A stretch of DNA of 64,000 nucleotides, taken from assembly GCF_947500705.1 (NCBI RefSeq), contig NZ_CANMSY010000009.1:62001-126000 (forward strand), written 5' to 3'. A program made the position numbers and the translations under genes. Under the pieces are notes generated by a model, which saw nothing but the letters and a program-made list of their open reading frames with translations, made no database searches and was not told the DNA's origin. Shown here in pieces: positions 27,435-36,859 of the stretch (position 1 is the stretch's first letter; each line of letters opens with the position of its first letter). The stretch comes from an uncultured Brachybacterium sp. (GTDB lineage Bacteria > Actinomycetota > Actinomycetes > Actinomycetales > Dermabacteraceae).

Positions 27435-29450
27435 ATGCACCGCGAGTCCTCCCCGTTCCGCTGGGCCGTTCTCGGCCCCGGCTCGATCGCCCGCCGCTTC
27501 GCCTCCCAGCTGCCCGCGTCCCAGGACGGCGTCCTCGTCGCCGTCGGCAGCAGCTCCCTGGAGCGTGCCCAGGCCTTCGCTGATGAGTTCCCCCTCCAGG
27601 AGCCCGCGCTGATCGGTGACTATGATCAGGTGCTCGCCTCCGATCAGGTCGATGCTGTCTACATCTCGACCGTCCACACCGGCCACGCCGCGCTGGCGGC
27701 GCAGGCTCTCGAGGCTGGCAAGCACGTGCTGTGCGAGAAGCCTTTGACCCCGAACGCCGGCACGTCGATGGCGCTCATCGACCTCGCCGCCCGCAGTGAA
27801 CGGGTGCTGCTCGAGGCGTACATGTACCGCTTCCACCCGCAGACCCAGCGCGTGCTGGACCTGGTGGCTGAGGGCACGATCGGCGAGCTCTCCCACATCG
27901 ATGCATCCTTCGCCTTCGACACCGGCGGCCGCAGCGGACGTCTGTTCGACCCGACCCTCGCCGGGGGCGGGATCCTCGATGTGGGCTGCTATCCGATGTC
28001 CCTGGCGCGTTTCGTCGCCGGTGCGGCGCAGGGCAAGGCCTTCGCCGATCCGCTCACCGTCACCGGCAGCGGCACCCTCGGGGAGACCGGGGTGGACGAA
28101 TGGGCCACCGCCGAGGTCACCCTTCCCGGCGGGATCACCGCAAGCCTGCGCACCGGGGTGCGGCTCGCGGATCCGCAGTCCGCGACCATCATCGGCTCGC
28201 GCGGCGTGATCCGGCTGAGCGATCCCTGGGCGCTCGGCGCGGAACCCACGATGATCGAGCTCGACATCGTCGGCGCGCAGCCGCAGCGGCTCGAGATCCC
28301 TCCGGCCTCGCCCTACGCCCTGGAGGCCGACGCCCTCGCCCGCGCGGCGCGTGGCGACGGCGTGGTGCCTGAGCTCACCGGGGACAACTCGCTCGGCCAG
28401 GCCCGGGCGCTGGACTCCTGGCGAGAGCAGATCGGGCTGCGCTACCCCTTCGAGGCGGACACCGCCGAGATCCCCACCCTCACCGGTCGCGCCCTGGCGC
28501 ACGGCTCCGTGCAGTCGGGCCCGGCGATGGCCTACGGCACGATCCCCGGGATCGACAAGCAGATATCCCGTCTGGTGATGGGCTGCGACAACCAGATGAA
28601 CCTGGCCCACGCCTCGGCGATGTTCGATGCCTTCTACGAGATCGGCGGCACCACCTTCGACACCGCCTACATCTACGGCGGCGGCTACGTCGAGAAGCTC
28701 TTCGGTCAATGGGTGCGCAACCGCGGGGTGCGCGAGGATGTCGTCGTGATCACCAAGGGGGCGCACACCCCCCACTGCGACCCGGAATCGATCACGCGTC
28801 AGCTCGAGGAATCCCTCGAGCGCCAGGGCACGGACTATGCGGACCTGTACATGATGCACCGCGACAACCCCGAGATCCCCGTCGGAGAGTTCGTCGACGT
28901 GATGGACGAGCACCTGCGCGCCGGTCGTATCCGCGCCTATGGCGGATCGAACTGGACCCCGGCCCGAGTGGACGAGGCCAATGAGTACGCCCGCGCCAAC
29001 GGACGCACCGGCTTCACCGGGGTCTCCAACCACTTCGGCCTCGCCGAGGCGCTGGACGTGCCATGGGCCGGCTGCGTCCACGCCACCGACCCCGACTCCA
29101 AAGCCTGGCTCGAAGAGCGCGGCATCGCCCTGCTGCCCTGGTCCTCGCAGGCGCGCGGCTTCTTCACCGGCCGTGCCCACCCCGAGGACCGCTCGGATGC
29201 GGAGCTGGTGCGCTGCTACTACAGCGACGAGAACTTCGAGCGCCTCGCCCGCGCCGAACTGCTCGGTGCGGAGCGCGGGGTCCCGGCGACGGCGATCGCC
29301 CTGGCCTTCGTGCTGCACCAGAGGTTCCCGACCTTCGCCCTGTTCGGACCGCGCAGCATCGCCGAGATGCGCTCATCCACCCTGGGCCTGGGCATCGAGC
29401 TGACGACGGAGGAGATGGCCTGGCTGGACCTGAAGTCGCCGGTACGATGA
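27435..29450 (+). CDS. Fused Gfo/Idh/MocA dehydrogenase and aldo-keto reductase
   Basis: 671 residues with two complete NAD(P)-dependent oxidoreductases. The N-terminal half (about 5-340) is Gfo/Idh/MocA: Rossmann motif G-P-G-S-I-A near 14 and the catalytic C-E-K-P block near 100. After a short linker, an aldo-keto reductase barrel (about 365-671) keeps the tetrad Asp (F-D-T-A), Tyr (Y-I-Y-G-G), Lys (V-I-T-K) and His (Y-M-M-H). Such pairings suggest sequential redox at a sugar or glycoside, but the substrate cannot be read. Start choice: ATG 27435 (AGAAGGA eleven bases away). ATG 27423 is possible; the in-frame GTG 27384 lies inside the operator and is unlikely. The stop overlaps the LacI gene (ATGA). 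Confidence 0.88.
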   Translation: MHRESSPFRWAVLGPGSIARRFASQLPASQDGVLVAVGSSSLERAQAFADEFPLQEPALIGDYDQVLASDQVDAVYISTVHTGHAALAAQALEAGKHVLCEKPLTPNAGTSMALIDLAARSERVLLEAYMYRFHPQTQRVLDLVAEGTIGELSHIDASFAFDTGGRSGRLFDPTLAGGGILDVGCYPMSLARFVAGAAQGKAFADPLTVTGSGTLGETGVDEWATAEVTLPGGITASLRTGVRLADPQSATIIGSRGVIRLSDPWALGAEPTMIELDIVGAQPQRLEIPPASPYALEADALARAARGDGVVPELTGDNSLGQARALDSWREQIGLRYPFEADTAEIPTLTGRALAHGSVQSGPAMAYGTIPGIDKQISRLVMGCDNQMNLAHASAMFDAFYEIGGTTFDTAYIYGGGYVEKLFGQWVRNRGVREDVVVITKGAHTPHCDPESITRQLEESLERQGTDYADLYMMHRDNPEIPVGEFVDVMDEHLRAGRIRAYGGSNWTPARVDEANEYARANGRTGFTGVSNHFGLAEALDVPWAGCVHATDPDSKAWLEERGIALLPWSSQARGFFTGRAHPEDRSDAELVRCYYSDENFERLARAELLGAERGVPATAIALAFVLHQRFPTFALFGPRSIAEMRSSTLGLGIELTTEEMAWLDLKSPVR

Positions 29451-30430
29451 GCGGCATGTCGCGTCGAGCCACGATCATCGATGTCGCGGAGCGGGCCGGG
29501 TTCTCCCGGCAGACCGTCTCGCGAGCGATGAACGACCTGCCCGGGATCAGTGCCGGGACCCGGGAGAAGGTGCTCGAGGCGGCCAAGGAGCTGAACTACC
29601 GGCCCTCGCGCTTCGGCCGCGGCCTCGTCGAGCAGGGCCCGATCACCCTCGGGCTGGTGGTGGAGGACCTCTCGAACTCCTACTTCGCAGAGCTCGGTGC
29701 CGCCGTGGTGCGCGCCTGCGCACCCCACGGCTGGAACGTCGTGCTCGCCGAAGCGATGAACGCACCGGACCCGCAGCGAGTGGCGGGGGACCTGGCGCGC
29801 CGGGTCGATGCGCTCGTCGGCTACGGGGTGCTCACCGACGACATCCGCGGCCAGGGCGGGATGCCGGTGGTCCAGCTCGATGCCCGCTCCTCCCGCCTGG
29901 AGGCGGGAGGAGTGGTGGAGCTCGTCCGGGAGGAGGCCATGGCCGAGCTGGCCGAGCACCTGGGACGGGCCGGGGCCCGGCGCCCGGTGGTGCTCGACCT
30001 GGTCGGAGGCCTCGGTCGCGCCCGCAGTAGCGCCCTCGCCGCCGCGCTCTCCCCGCTGGTCGGGAAGGGTGAGGTGCCGGTGCGCGAGGTGGATGCGAAA
30101 GAGGGGCACGAGGAGTTCCTCGAGGAGGTCCTCGCCGACGGGGTCGACACGATCGTCGCCTTCAACGACGAGCTCGCCGTCCGCCTGCTGCGAGCCCTGC
30201 GCGAGCTCGGGGTCTCTGTGCCGGACCAGGTCCGCCTGGTGGGCGTCGACGGGCTCGAGATCGGCTCGCTGGTCACTCCCGAGCTGACCACCCTGAGCAT
30301 CGACATCGAGGCGGTGGCCAGGGAGACCGTCTCGCTCGTCGCCGGCATGCTCGACGGGACCATTCCGCTCGTGGGGGAGGGCGCCCACCGGGTGGTGTCC
30401 TACCACCTGGAAGTTCGCGCCTCCACCTGA
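29447..30430 (+). CDS. LacI/GalR-family transcriptional regulator
   Basis: 327 residues. The N-terminal helix-turn-helix (about 7-27: [21 protein letters not shown]) and hinge helix (Y-R-P-S-R) are typical. The periplasmic-binding-like effector domain (about 65-325) should bind a sugar. It overlaps the oxidoreductase stop by four bases and is cotranscribed. The palindrome at 27384-27395 is its likely operator, so it probably represses this operon until the inducing sugar appears. The effector is unknown. Confidence 0.92.
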   Translation: MSGMSRRATIIDVAERAGFSRQTVSRAMNDLPGISAGTREKVLEAAKELNYRPSRFGRGLVEQGPITLGLVVEDLSNSYFAELGAAVVRACAPHGWNVVLAEAMNAPDPQRVAGDLARRVDALVGYGVLTDDIRGQGGMPVVQLDARSSRLEAGGVVELVREEAMAELAEHLGRAGARRPVVLDLVGGLGRARSSALAAALSPLVGKGEVPVREVDAKEGHEEFLEEVLADGVDTIVAFNDELAVRLLRALRELGVSVPDQVRLVGVDGLEIGSLVTPELTTLSIDIEAVARETVSLVAGMLDGTIPLVGEGAHRVVSYHLEVRAST

Positions 30431-30593
30431 GCGACGCGATGGTGCAGACACAGGGCGCTGCAGCATCGCGATGTTGCGCACGCCGCACTCTCAGCCCTCG
30501 CTCGAGTGGGGCGGGGCATGGCAGACTGTGACGTCGGTTCTGGTTCACGGTGCCCGCCGGGCGCCGACCCAGCGACCCCGAGCAAGGAGAGAC

Positions 30594-30803
30594 ATGAAGG
30601 CTGATATTCACCCCGCATACGGCGAGACCCAGGTGACCTGCACCTGCGGCAACTCGTTCACCACCCGCAGCACCAAGACCAACGGTGCCATCAGCACCGA
30701 GGTCTGCTCCGAGTGCCACCCCTTCTACACCGGCAAGCAGAAGATCCTGGACACCGGCGGCCGCGTCGCACGCTTCCAGGCCCGCTACGGCAAGAAGAAC
30801 TGA
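30594..30803 (+). CDS. rpmE: 50S ribosomal protein bL31, zinc-binding form
   Basis: 69 residues. C-T-C near 17-19 and C-S-E-C near 38-41 form the zinc site of the Cys-containing (C+) bL31. Organisms often also carry a Cys-free paralogue, induced under zinc limitation, elsewhere in the genome. AAGGAGAG lies immediately before ATG 30594. The 163-base upstream gap contains no gene and probably its promoter. A hairpin terminator follows the stop. Position between rho and prfA is the ancestral actinobacterial arrangement. Confidence 0.97.
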   Translation: MKADIHPAYGETQVTCTCGNSFTTRSTKTNGAISTEVCSECHPFYTGKQKILDTGGRVARFQARYGKKN

Positions 30804-30813
30804 TCCACGCCTC

Positions 30814-30851
30814 CGACGCCGGTGCGTGCCTGCGGGCGCGCACCGGCGTCG
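30814..30851 (+). terminator. Hairpin terminator or attenuator between rpmE and prfA
   Basis: 13-bp stem (30814-30826 with 30839-30851) with a 12-base GC-rich loop, eleven bases after the rpmE stop. No T run follows, so it may attenuate rather than end transcription into prfA. Confidence 0.65.
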
Positions 30852-30905
30852 TCGCATGTGAGGGCCCGATGCTCGGGCTCCAGGGCCGCAGAGGAAGAGG
30901 CATCG

Positions 30906-32042
30906 ATGAGCGAGCATGACGCAGCAGATCGGCTCGCACCGCTGCGCCTCGAGCATGCCCGTCTCCAGGAGTCGATGGCCGATCCCGCCCTGCACGATGA
31001 CCCTGCCCGTGCCCGCCGGGTCGGTCGACGCTATGCGGAGCTGGAGAGCGTCCTCGCGGCCTCGGCGCGGCTGGAGAGCACTGCCGCGGATCTCGAGACC
31101 GCCCGCGAGCTGCTCGTCCTCGAGGACGGGGACGAGGAGCTGAGCGCGGAGGCCGAGCAGCTCGCCGCCCGCCTCGAGCGAGAGCAGGAGCACCTCGACG
31201 ACCTGCTCGCCCCCCGCGATCCCGATGACGCCCGCGACGTGATCCTCGAGATCAAAGCGGGAGCCGGCGGCGAGGAATCAGCGCTGTTCGCCACCGAGAT
31301 GCTGCGCATGTACCGCGCCTATGCCGAGTCCAAGGGATGGCGCCTGGAGGTGCTCACCTCCGCCGAGTCCGACCTCGGAGGGCTCAAGGACGTCACTGTC
31401 GCGATCACCGCGCGCACCGCGAGCGGGCCGGGGGATGGCGTCTATGCGCACCTCAAGCACGAGGCGGGTGTGCACCGCGTCCAGCGGGTCCCGGTCACCG
31501 AATCGCAGGGGCGGATCCACACCTCTGCCGTCGGCGTGCTGGTGCTGCCGGAAGCGGATGAGGCCGATGAGTCGGAGCTGCTGGCCGAGGCGATGGCCCC
31601 CGCGAACCTCCGCATCGACGTCTTCCGCTCGAGCGGACCGGGCGGGCAGAGCGTGAACACCACCGACTCCGCGGTCCGGATCACCCACCTGCCCACCGGT
31701 GTGGTGGTCTCCTGTCAGGACCAGAAGAGCCAGCTGCAGAACCGTGATCAGGCGATGCGGATCCTGCGCACCCGCCTGCTGGATGCCCGCCGCGCCGAGC
31801 AGGAGGCGCAGTCCTCGGCGGCCCGCCGCTCCCAGGTGCGCAGCGTGGACCGCAGCGAGCGCATCCGCACCTACAACTTCCCCGAATCCCGGGTGGCGGA
31901 TCACCGCACCGGGTACAAGGCAGGCAACCTCTCCCAGGTCCTCGCCGGGGACCTGGAGGATCTGATCACCTCCTCCCGGGTCGCCGAACGGGACGCCCGC
32001 CTGGCCGATGCCCAGGCCGGCACCCCCGAGGACCAGCTCTGA
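30906..32042 (+). CDS. prfA: Peptide chain release factor 1
   Basis: 378 residues. RF1 recognises UAA and UAG and releases the finished chain. The G-G-Q hydrolysis motif is in [14 protein letters not shown] near 245. The P-V-T tripeptide anticodon is in [10 protein letters not shown] near 197, identifying RF1 rather than RF2. ATG 30906 has AGAGGAAGAGG just upstream. It overlaps prmC by one base (TGATG), and that product methylates this Gln. Confidence 0.96.
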   Translation: MSEHDAADRLAPLRLEHARLQESMADPALHDDPARARRVGRRYAELESVLAASARLESTAADLETARELLVLEDGDEELSAEAEQLAARLEREQEHLDDLLAPRDPDDARDVILEIKAGAGGEESALFATEMLRMYRAYAESKGWRLEVLTSAESDLGGLKDVTVAITARTASGPGDGVYAHLKHEAGVHRVQRVPVTESQGRIHTSAVGVLVLPEADEADESELLAEAMAPANLRIDVFRSSGPGGQSVNTTDSAVRITHLPTGVVVSCQDQKSQLQNRDQAMRILRTRLLDARRAEQEAQSSAARRSQVRSVDRSERIRTYNFPESRVADHRTGYKAGNLSQVLAGDLEDLITSSRVAERDARLADAQAGTPEDQL

Positions 32043-32947
32043 TGGACGCCCTGGAGCTGCGCACCCGGCTGCGCGCGGCACTGGCCGAGACCACCCGGCG
32101 GCTCGGTGCGGCCGGGGTGCCCTCCCCGAGCGTCGACGCCCGCGCCCTGATCGCCCATGCGGCGCAGACCGAGCAGCCGCTGGTGATGCTCGATGAGCTT
32201 CCGCCGGACTTCTCCGGCGAGCTCGAGCGGCTCACCACCCGCCGCGAGCACCGAGAGCCCCTGCAGCTGATCCTCGGGCGTGCTCCCTTCCGCCGGCTGA
32301 TGCTCACGGTGCGTCCCGGCGTCTTCATCCCACGGCCGGAGACCGAGCTGGCTCTCGACCTCCTGCGCGAGCAGCTCCCGGAGGCTCCCACCCAGGTGGC
32401 GGACCTCTGCGCGGGCTCCGGTGCGCTGGGCGCCGCCGTGCTCGACGAGTTCCCCGGCGCTCGCGTGCTGGCGATCGAGGTCGATGCCGCCGCCGCGGCG
32501 CTCAGCGCCGAGAACCTCGCACTGGCCGGACCCGGCCGGGGCCGGGTGCTGCAGGCGGACCTCCGGGAGGAGATCCCGGAGCTGACTGCCGCAGCCCCTC
32601 TCGACGCGATCCTCGCCAACCCTCCCTATATCCCGCCCGACGCCGTGCCCCGCGAGGCGGAGGTCATCGCGCATGACCCGCACCGCGCGCTCTTCGGCGG
32701 CGGGGACGACGGCCTGGAGGTGCCCCGCGCGGTCATCGCCTGGGCCGGGCGCCTGCTGAGGCCCGGGGGAGTGCTGATCATGGAGCACGCGGACGTCCAG
32801 GGCGCGGCGACCCGCGACCTCGCCGCCGAGCTCGGCTGCTTCGACCTGCTGACCACCGCCCCCGATCTGACCGGCCGCGACCGTTTCCTCATCGCGCGCC
32901 GCTCCCAGGGGGCACCGAACCTCGGAAGTGAGAGACTGTCCCGGTGA
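32042..32947 (+). CDS. prmC: Release factor glutamine methyltransferase PrmC
   Basis: 301 residues. SAM-dependent methylation of the GGQ glutamine of release factors. An N-terminal helical domain (1-85) precedes the methyltransferase fold. Motif I is D-L-C-A-G-S-G-A-L-G near 122 and the substrate-binding N-P-P-Y is near 197. I-P-R-P-E-T-E near 97 is family-specific. It is coupled to prfA by TGATG and to tsaC by GTGA. Confidence 0.96.
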   Translation: MDALELRTRLRAALAETTRRLGAAGVPSPSVDARALIAHAAQTEQPLVMLDELPPDFSGELERLTTRREHREPLQLILGRAPFRRLMLTVRPGVFIPRPETELALDLLREQLPEAPTQVADLCAGSGALGAAVLDEFPGARVLAIEVDAAAAALSAENLALAGPGRGRVLQADLREEIPELTAAAPLDAILANPPYIPPDAVPREAEVIAHDPHRALFGGGDDGLEVPRAVIAWAGRLLRPGGVLIMEHADVQGAATRDLAAELGCFDLLTTAPDLTGRDRFLIARRSQGAPNLGSERLSR

Positions 32948-33909
32948 GCGTGCACGACACCCAGAATCCAGAGTCCCGCGAGGAAGCCCTCGCCGCCGCC
33001 GTCGATGCCGTCCGCGGAGGTGAGCTGATCGTCCTGCCGACGGACACCGTCTACGGCATCGGCGCTGACGCCTTCACGCCCGACGCGGTCGAGGCGCTGC
33101 TCGAGGCCAAGGGCCGAGGCCGGGACACCCCGCCGCCGGTGCTGATCGGCGACCACGCCGTGCTGCTGGCACTGGCGACGGACCTCCCTGACTACGTCGA
33201 AGACCTCGCCGAGGAGCTGTGGCCCGGCGCCCTGACCCTGATCCTCACCGCCCAGCCCTCGCTGACCTGGGACCTGGGGGAGACCCGCGGCACCGTGGCG
33301 CTGCGGATGCCCGAGGACGAGGTGGCGCTGGAGCTGCTGCGCCGTACCGGTCCGCTCGCCGTCTCGAGCGCCAACCGCCATGGCAAGCCCGCCGCGAAGA
33401 GCGTCCTGGACGCCGCCACCCAGCTCGGCGACTCGGTCGCGATCTACCTCGACGGGGGGCCGGCCCGCATCGGCGCCAGCTCCACCATCCTGGACACCAC
33501 CGTCACCCCCGCGGAGATCGTCCGCGAAGGCGCGATCACCAAGGAACACATCATCGCGGTGGTCGGAGACATCTTCACCGCTCCCGAGCCGGAGCCCGAG
33601 GCGGTTCCCGACGGTGAGCCCGAGCCGGTCATCGATGAGGCCGCGGCGGCGGGCGAGGCGGAGGCGACCGACGAAGGGTCGGCAGGCATCACCACCGAGT
33701 CCGCAGCGGACGCCGCGGCCGGGGAGGGGGGCGACCCGTCGAGCTCCTCGAACACCTCCGTCCTGAACCTCCCCTCCGAGCCGGAGCAGTCCGCGGCCGG
33801 CACCGAGCTGCCGCTCGCCGAGACCCCGCTGGAAGGGATCGGTGAGGCTCCCGCCGCGCCCGGGGACACCGGCAGGCAGGACGGACCCGCGGAGAACACG
33901 CCCGGGTGA
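32944..33909 (+). CDS. tsaC: L-threonylcarbamoyladenylate synthase (Sua5/YrdC/TsaC) with acidic tail
   Basis: 321 residues. It makes threonylcarbamoyl-AMP from threonine, bicarbonate and ATP, the first step of t6A tRNA modification completed by TsaD. The YrdC fold occupies about 1-205, with L-P-T-D-T-V-Y-G-I-G and K-G-R-G-R near the start and S-S-A-N-R-H-G near 140. About 110 further residues are Glu/Ala/Pro/Ser-rich and probably disordered. This is not the structured Sua5 domain. The tail's purpose is unknown. GTG start coupled to prmC; stop overlaps wecA. Confidence 0.93.
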   Translation: MSVHDTQNPESREEALAAAVDAVRGGELIVLPTDTVYGIGADAFTPDAVEALLEAKGRGRDTPPPVLIGDHAVLLALATDLPDYVEDLAEELWPGALTLILTAQPSLTWDLGETRGTVALRMPEDEVALELLRRTGPLAVSSANRHGKPAAKSVLDAATQLGDSVAIYLDGGPARIGASSTILDTTVTPAEIVREGAITKEHIIAVVGDIFTAPEPEPEAVPDGEPEPVIDEAAAAGEAEATDEGSAGITTESAADAAAGEGGDPSSSSNTSVLNLPSEPEQSAAGTELPLAETPLEGIGEAPAAPGDTGRQDGPAENTPG

Positions 33910-35030
33910 GGATCTACCTCTTCCTCCTGCTGCTCGCCGCGGCAGTCGCCTACCTGGTGACTCCTGCTGTGAGGCTGCTGGCTCGGCGCGCGGGGGCGAT
34001 GACAGCGGTGCGGGACCGCGACGTGCATGATGCCGTGACCCCGCGGCTGGGTGGCCTCGCGATGCTCGTCGCCGTGGTCTGCGCGATGCTGGTGGCGAGC
34101 AACGTGCCCTTCCTCGAAGGGCTTTTCCGCGACTCCCGGCAGCCCTGGGCGATCCTCACCGCAGGAGCGCTCGTCTGCCTGCTCGGCGCGGCCGATGACA
34201 AATGGGACCTGGACTGGGTGACCAAGCTCGCCGGCCAGGTGCTGGCCGCGCTGCTGCTGGCCTGGCAGGGCGTCAGCCTGGTGACCCTGCCGATCAACGG
34301 TGTCACCGTCCTCTCGGGACGCACCGCGCTGATCCTCACCGTGCTGGTGGTCGTGGTGAGCATGAACGCGGTGAACTTCGTGGACGGCCTGGACGGACTG
34401 GCCGCCGGGGTGATGGCCATCGGCGGTTCCGCCTTCTTCGTCTACGCGTACACGCTCACCCGCAGCGCCTCGGCCACGGACTACTCCTCGCTGGCCGCGC
34501 TGCTGACCGCGGTGATGATCGGCGCGTGTCTGGGCTTCCTGCCCCACAACCTCACCCGCGCCCGCATCTTCATGGGCGACTCCGGCTCGATGCTGCTGGG
34601 CCTGCTGCTGGCCGCGAGCACCATCGCAGTGACCGGCCAGGTGGACCCCGGACGGCTCTCCGGCGCGGACTTCTTCGGCCAGTTCCTGCCGATCCTGCTC
34701 CCGATCGGGGTGATGGTGGTCCCGTTCCTGGACTTCGCGCTCGCGGTGGTGCGGAGGATCGGCTCCGGGAAATCGCCGTTCCATGCGGACAAGGCGCATC
34801 TGCACCACCGCCTGCTCAGCCTCGGGCACAGCAAGCGCACCGCCGTGCTGATCATGTACACCTGGACCGTGGTCATCTCCGTGGGGCTGCTGCTCCCGCT
34901 GGTGCTCCCGATGCGCACTGTCGTCATCTTCTGGGTCATCGGTCTGCTGTTCGCCGTCCTGCTCACCTTCGACCCCCTCAGATGGCGCTCCGGCCGTCAC
35001 CGGAAGGAATCCGATGTCCCCTCACCCTGA
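33906..35030 (+). CDS. wecA: Undecaprenyl-phosphate GlcNAc-1-phosphate transferase-like protein
   Basis: 374 residues, about ten transmembrane helices, MraY/WecA superfamily. It joins a sugar-1-phosphate to a polyprenyl phosphate, the first step of cell-wall polymer (for example arabinogalactan- or teichoic-like) assembly. Diagnostic loops: D-D-K-W-D-L (about 98-103), N-F-V-D-G-L-D-G-L near 158, F-M-G-D-S-G-S near 222 and the H-L-H-H-R-L motif near 298 that favours WecA over MraY. Exact acceptor sugar is inferred. GTG start overlaps tsaC; the next gene starts inside its last codons. Equivalent to Rv1302 by synteny. Confidence 0.92.
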   Translation: MRIYLFLLLLAAAVAYLVTPAVRLLARRAGAMTAVRDRDVHDAVTPRLGGLAMLVAVVCAMLVASNVPFLEGLFRDSRQPWAILTAGALVCLLGAADDKWDLDWVTKLAGQVLAALLLAWQGVSLVTLPINGVTVLSGRTALILTVLVVVVSMNAVNFVDGLDGLAAGVMAIGGSAFFVYAYTLTRSASATDYSSLAALLTAVMIGACLGFLPHNLTRARIFMGDSGSMLLGLLLAASTIAVTGQVDPGRLSGADFFGQFLPILLPIGVMVVPFLDFALAVVRRIGSGKSPFHADKAHLHHRLLSLGHSKRTAVLIMYTWTVVISVGLLLPLVLPMRTVVIFWVIGLLFAVLLTFDPLRWRSGRHRKESDVPSP

Positions 35031-35514
35031 GACCCCCTCCGCCTCGACGCCGCAGAGGACGGCCCGCGTCGCCGCCGGCGACCGGGCCATGCAGCGCACC
35101 ACCCTGATCGCGCTCGCCGTGGGCGTCCTCCTGGCTGCCGTCGTGGTGATCATCGCCGCGACGCGCCCCGACCCCGGAGCGCTCAGGGGCGCCCTCGTCG
35201 GCTCTGGGCTGACCCTCGTGATCGTGCTGCCGACGGTGGCCGTCACCTTCCTCGGAAAGCGGCTCACGCCGATCTCGATGGCCGCGACCGTGCTCGGCAG
35301 CTGGGCCGTCAAGATGTTCATTGTGATCCTCGTCCTGATCGCCGTGAAGGATCTCGCCAGCATCTCCACGCCGTGGATCGGGCTCGCACTGCTGGTCGGC
35401 GCGGTCTCGGCCATTCTCGTCGAGGCCGTGCTGCTGGCCCGCACCCGCCAGCCCCTGGATGTGGAGGCCCCTCAGGGCCTCGAGGAGGACCAGGGGACCA
35501 CCGGCGGTGTATGA
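35014..35514 (+). CDS. AtpI-like small membrane protein upstream of ATP synthase
   Basis: 166 residues with four predicted transmembrane helices (about 27-48, 57-78, 85-105, 115-137), a polar N-terminus and an acidic tail. Size, topology and place directly before atpB fit the AtpI/UncI position, whose product helps c-ring assembly or magnesium supply in some bacteria. Sequence similarity to AtpI is not obvious by eye, so the name is based on context. The start ATG 35014 has AAGGA five bases upstream and overlaps wecA by 17 bases. Confidence 0.7.
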   Translation: MSPHPETPSASTPQRTARVAAGDRAMQRTTLIALAVGVLLAAVVVIIAATRPDPGALRGALVGSGLTLVIVLPTVAVTFLGKRLTPISMAATVLGSWAVKMFIVILVLIAVKDLASISTPWIGLALLVGAVSAILVEAVLLARTRQPLDVEAPQGLEEDQGTTGGV

Positions 35515-35711
35515 GTCTCTGTTATGCTTCCGAAGGCGCTTGACCGCAGATCACGGCACAGAATCGTGAGCGCGGCGAGAGCTGATCGACCACCCGGGAC
35601 CGCCATGGCGTCGTCCATCGCCGTACGCACGGTGGCCGCACCGCGAGTGGACTCGATCTGGCATGACCATCCAGGCCGTCCCCGACGGTCGAACGAACCT
35701 GGGAGATCGAG

Positions 35712-36521
35712 CTGAACACCGCAGACTTCAGTCCGGCACTTTATGCAGAGGGCGACTCCTTCTTCCACATCCCCACATTGGGGGGGTTTTTCCCGGAAGC
35801 GATCCTCTTCGACGGCACGTGGTTCGAGTTCAACCGCGTCCAGCTGGTGCGACTCATCGTCCTCGCCGTGGTGCTCATCGCCATGTGCATCATCGCCTCA
35901 CGCGCCAAGCTGGTCCCCGGCCGCGTGCAGAGCGTCATCGAGCTGGTCATCGACTTCGTGAACAACAACATCATCGCGAACACGCTGGGCCTCAAGGACG
36001 GCAAGCGCTTCGCCCCGATGCTCATCACGATGTTCTTCTTCATCCTCTCGATGAACCTGGCCGGGGTGATCCCCGGCCTGAACCTCGCCGGCACCTCCGT
36101 GATCGGCCTGCCGCTGCTGCTGGCCCTGTGGACATTCGTCACCTACGTCGGCGCCGGCATCAAGAAGCACGGCTTCCTCGGCTACCTCAAGGCCGAGACC
36201 ATGCCCCCCGGCATCCCGTGGCCGATCTACATCCTGCTGATCCCGATCGAGCTGCTGCAGGTCGTCGTGATCCGCTGGGCCTCGCTCACCATCCGACTGC
36301 TCGCGAACATGGTCGCCGGCCACATGATGATCGTGGTCTTCATCGGCATGACCCACGCGCTGCTGTTCTCGGGCGACTGGCTGATCGCGATCAGCCCCTT
36401 CGCCGGCGCGATGGCGATCGGCATCTACGGCTTCGAGATCTTCGTCGGTGCGCTGCAGGCGTTCATCTTCACGATGCTGACCGCCGTGTACATCCAGCTC
36501 GCCACCTCCGACGAGCACTGA
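35712..36521 (+). CDS. atpB: ATP synthase Fo subunit a (apparent CTG start)
   Basis: 269 residues if started at CTG 35712. Subunit a forms the proton channel beside the c-ring. Five to six membrane helices are visible, with the essential Arg in L-L-A-N-M-V-A-G-H preceded by S-L-T-I-R-L. The start is unusual. The conserved N-terminal region (A-D-F-S-P-A-L-Y-A-E-G-D-S-F-F) is open and in frame back to 35712, but no ATG, GTG or TTG occurs between the upstream stop (35664) and a TTG at 35778 that lies inside this conserved region. CTG 35712 has GGGAG six bases upstream. The initiator would be read as Met. The 197 bases before it hold no gene; TTGACC at 35540 is a possible -35. Confidence 0.85.
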   Translation: MNTADFSPALYAEGDSFFHIPTLGGFFPEAILFDGTWFEFNRVQLVRLIVLAVVLIAMCIIASRAKLVPGRVQSVIELVIDFVNNNIIANTLGLKDGKRFAPMLITMFFFILSMNLAGVIPGLNLAGTSVIGLPLLLALWTFVTYVGAGIKKHGFLGYLKAETMPPGIPWPIYILLIPIELLQVVVIRWASLTIRLLANMVAGHMMIVVFIGMTHALLFSGDWLIAISPFAGAMAIGIYGFEIFVGALQAFIFTMLTAVYIQLATSDEH

Positions 36522-36522
36522 C

Positions 36523-36538
36523 CCCCGCCTCGGCGGGG
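36523..36538 (+). terminator. Short intercistronic hairpin between atpB and atpE
   Basis: CCCCGC and GCGGGG arms around CTCG, directly after the atpB stop. Too short for confident termination; it could tune the atpB to atpE ratio, since c subunits are needed in excess. Confidence 0.4.
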
Positions 36539-36576
36539 CGGCCTGAGGGCCACCCCCGAGCGGATTCCACCCCTGA

Positions 36577-36849
<273 letters not shown>

Positions 36850-36859
36850 GGCGGAACAG

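Noticed and set aside
35778..36521. atpB starting at TTG 35778
   Set aside because: It would remove conserved N-terminal residues and has no ribosome-binding site; CTG 35712 fits better.
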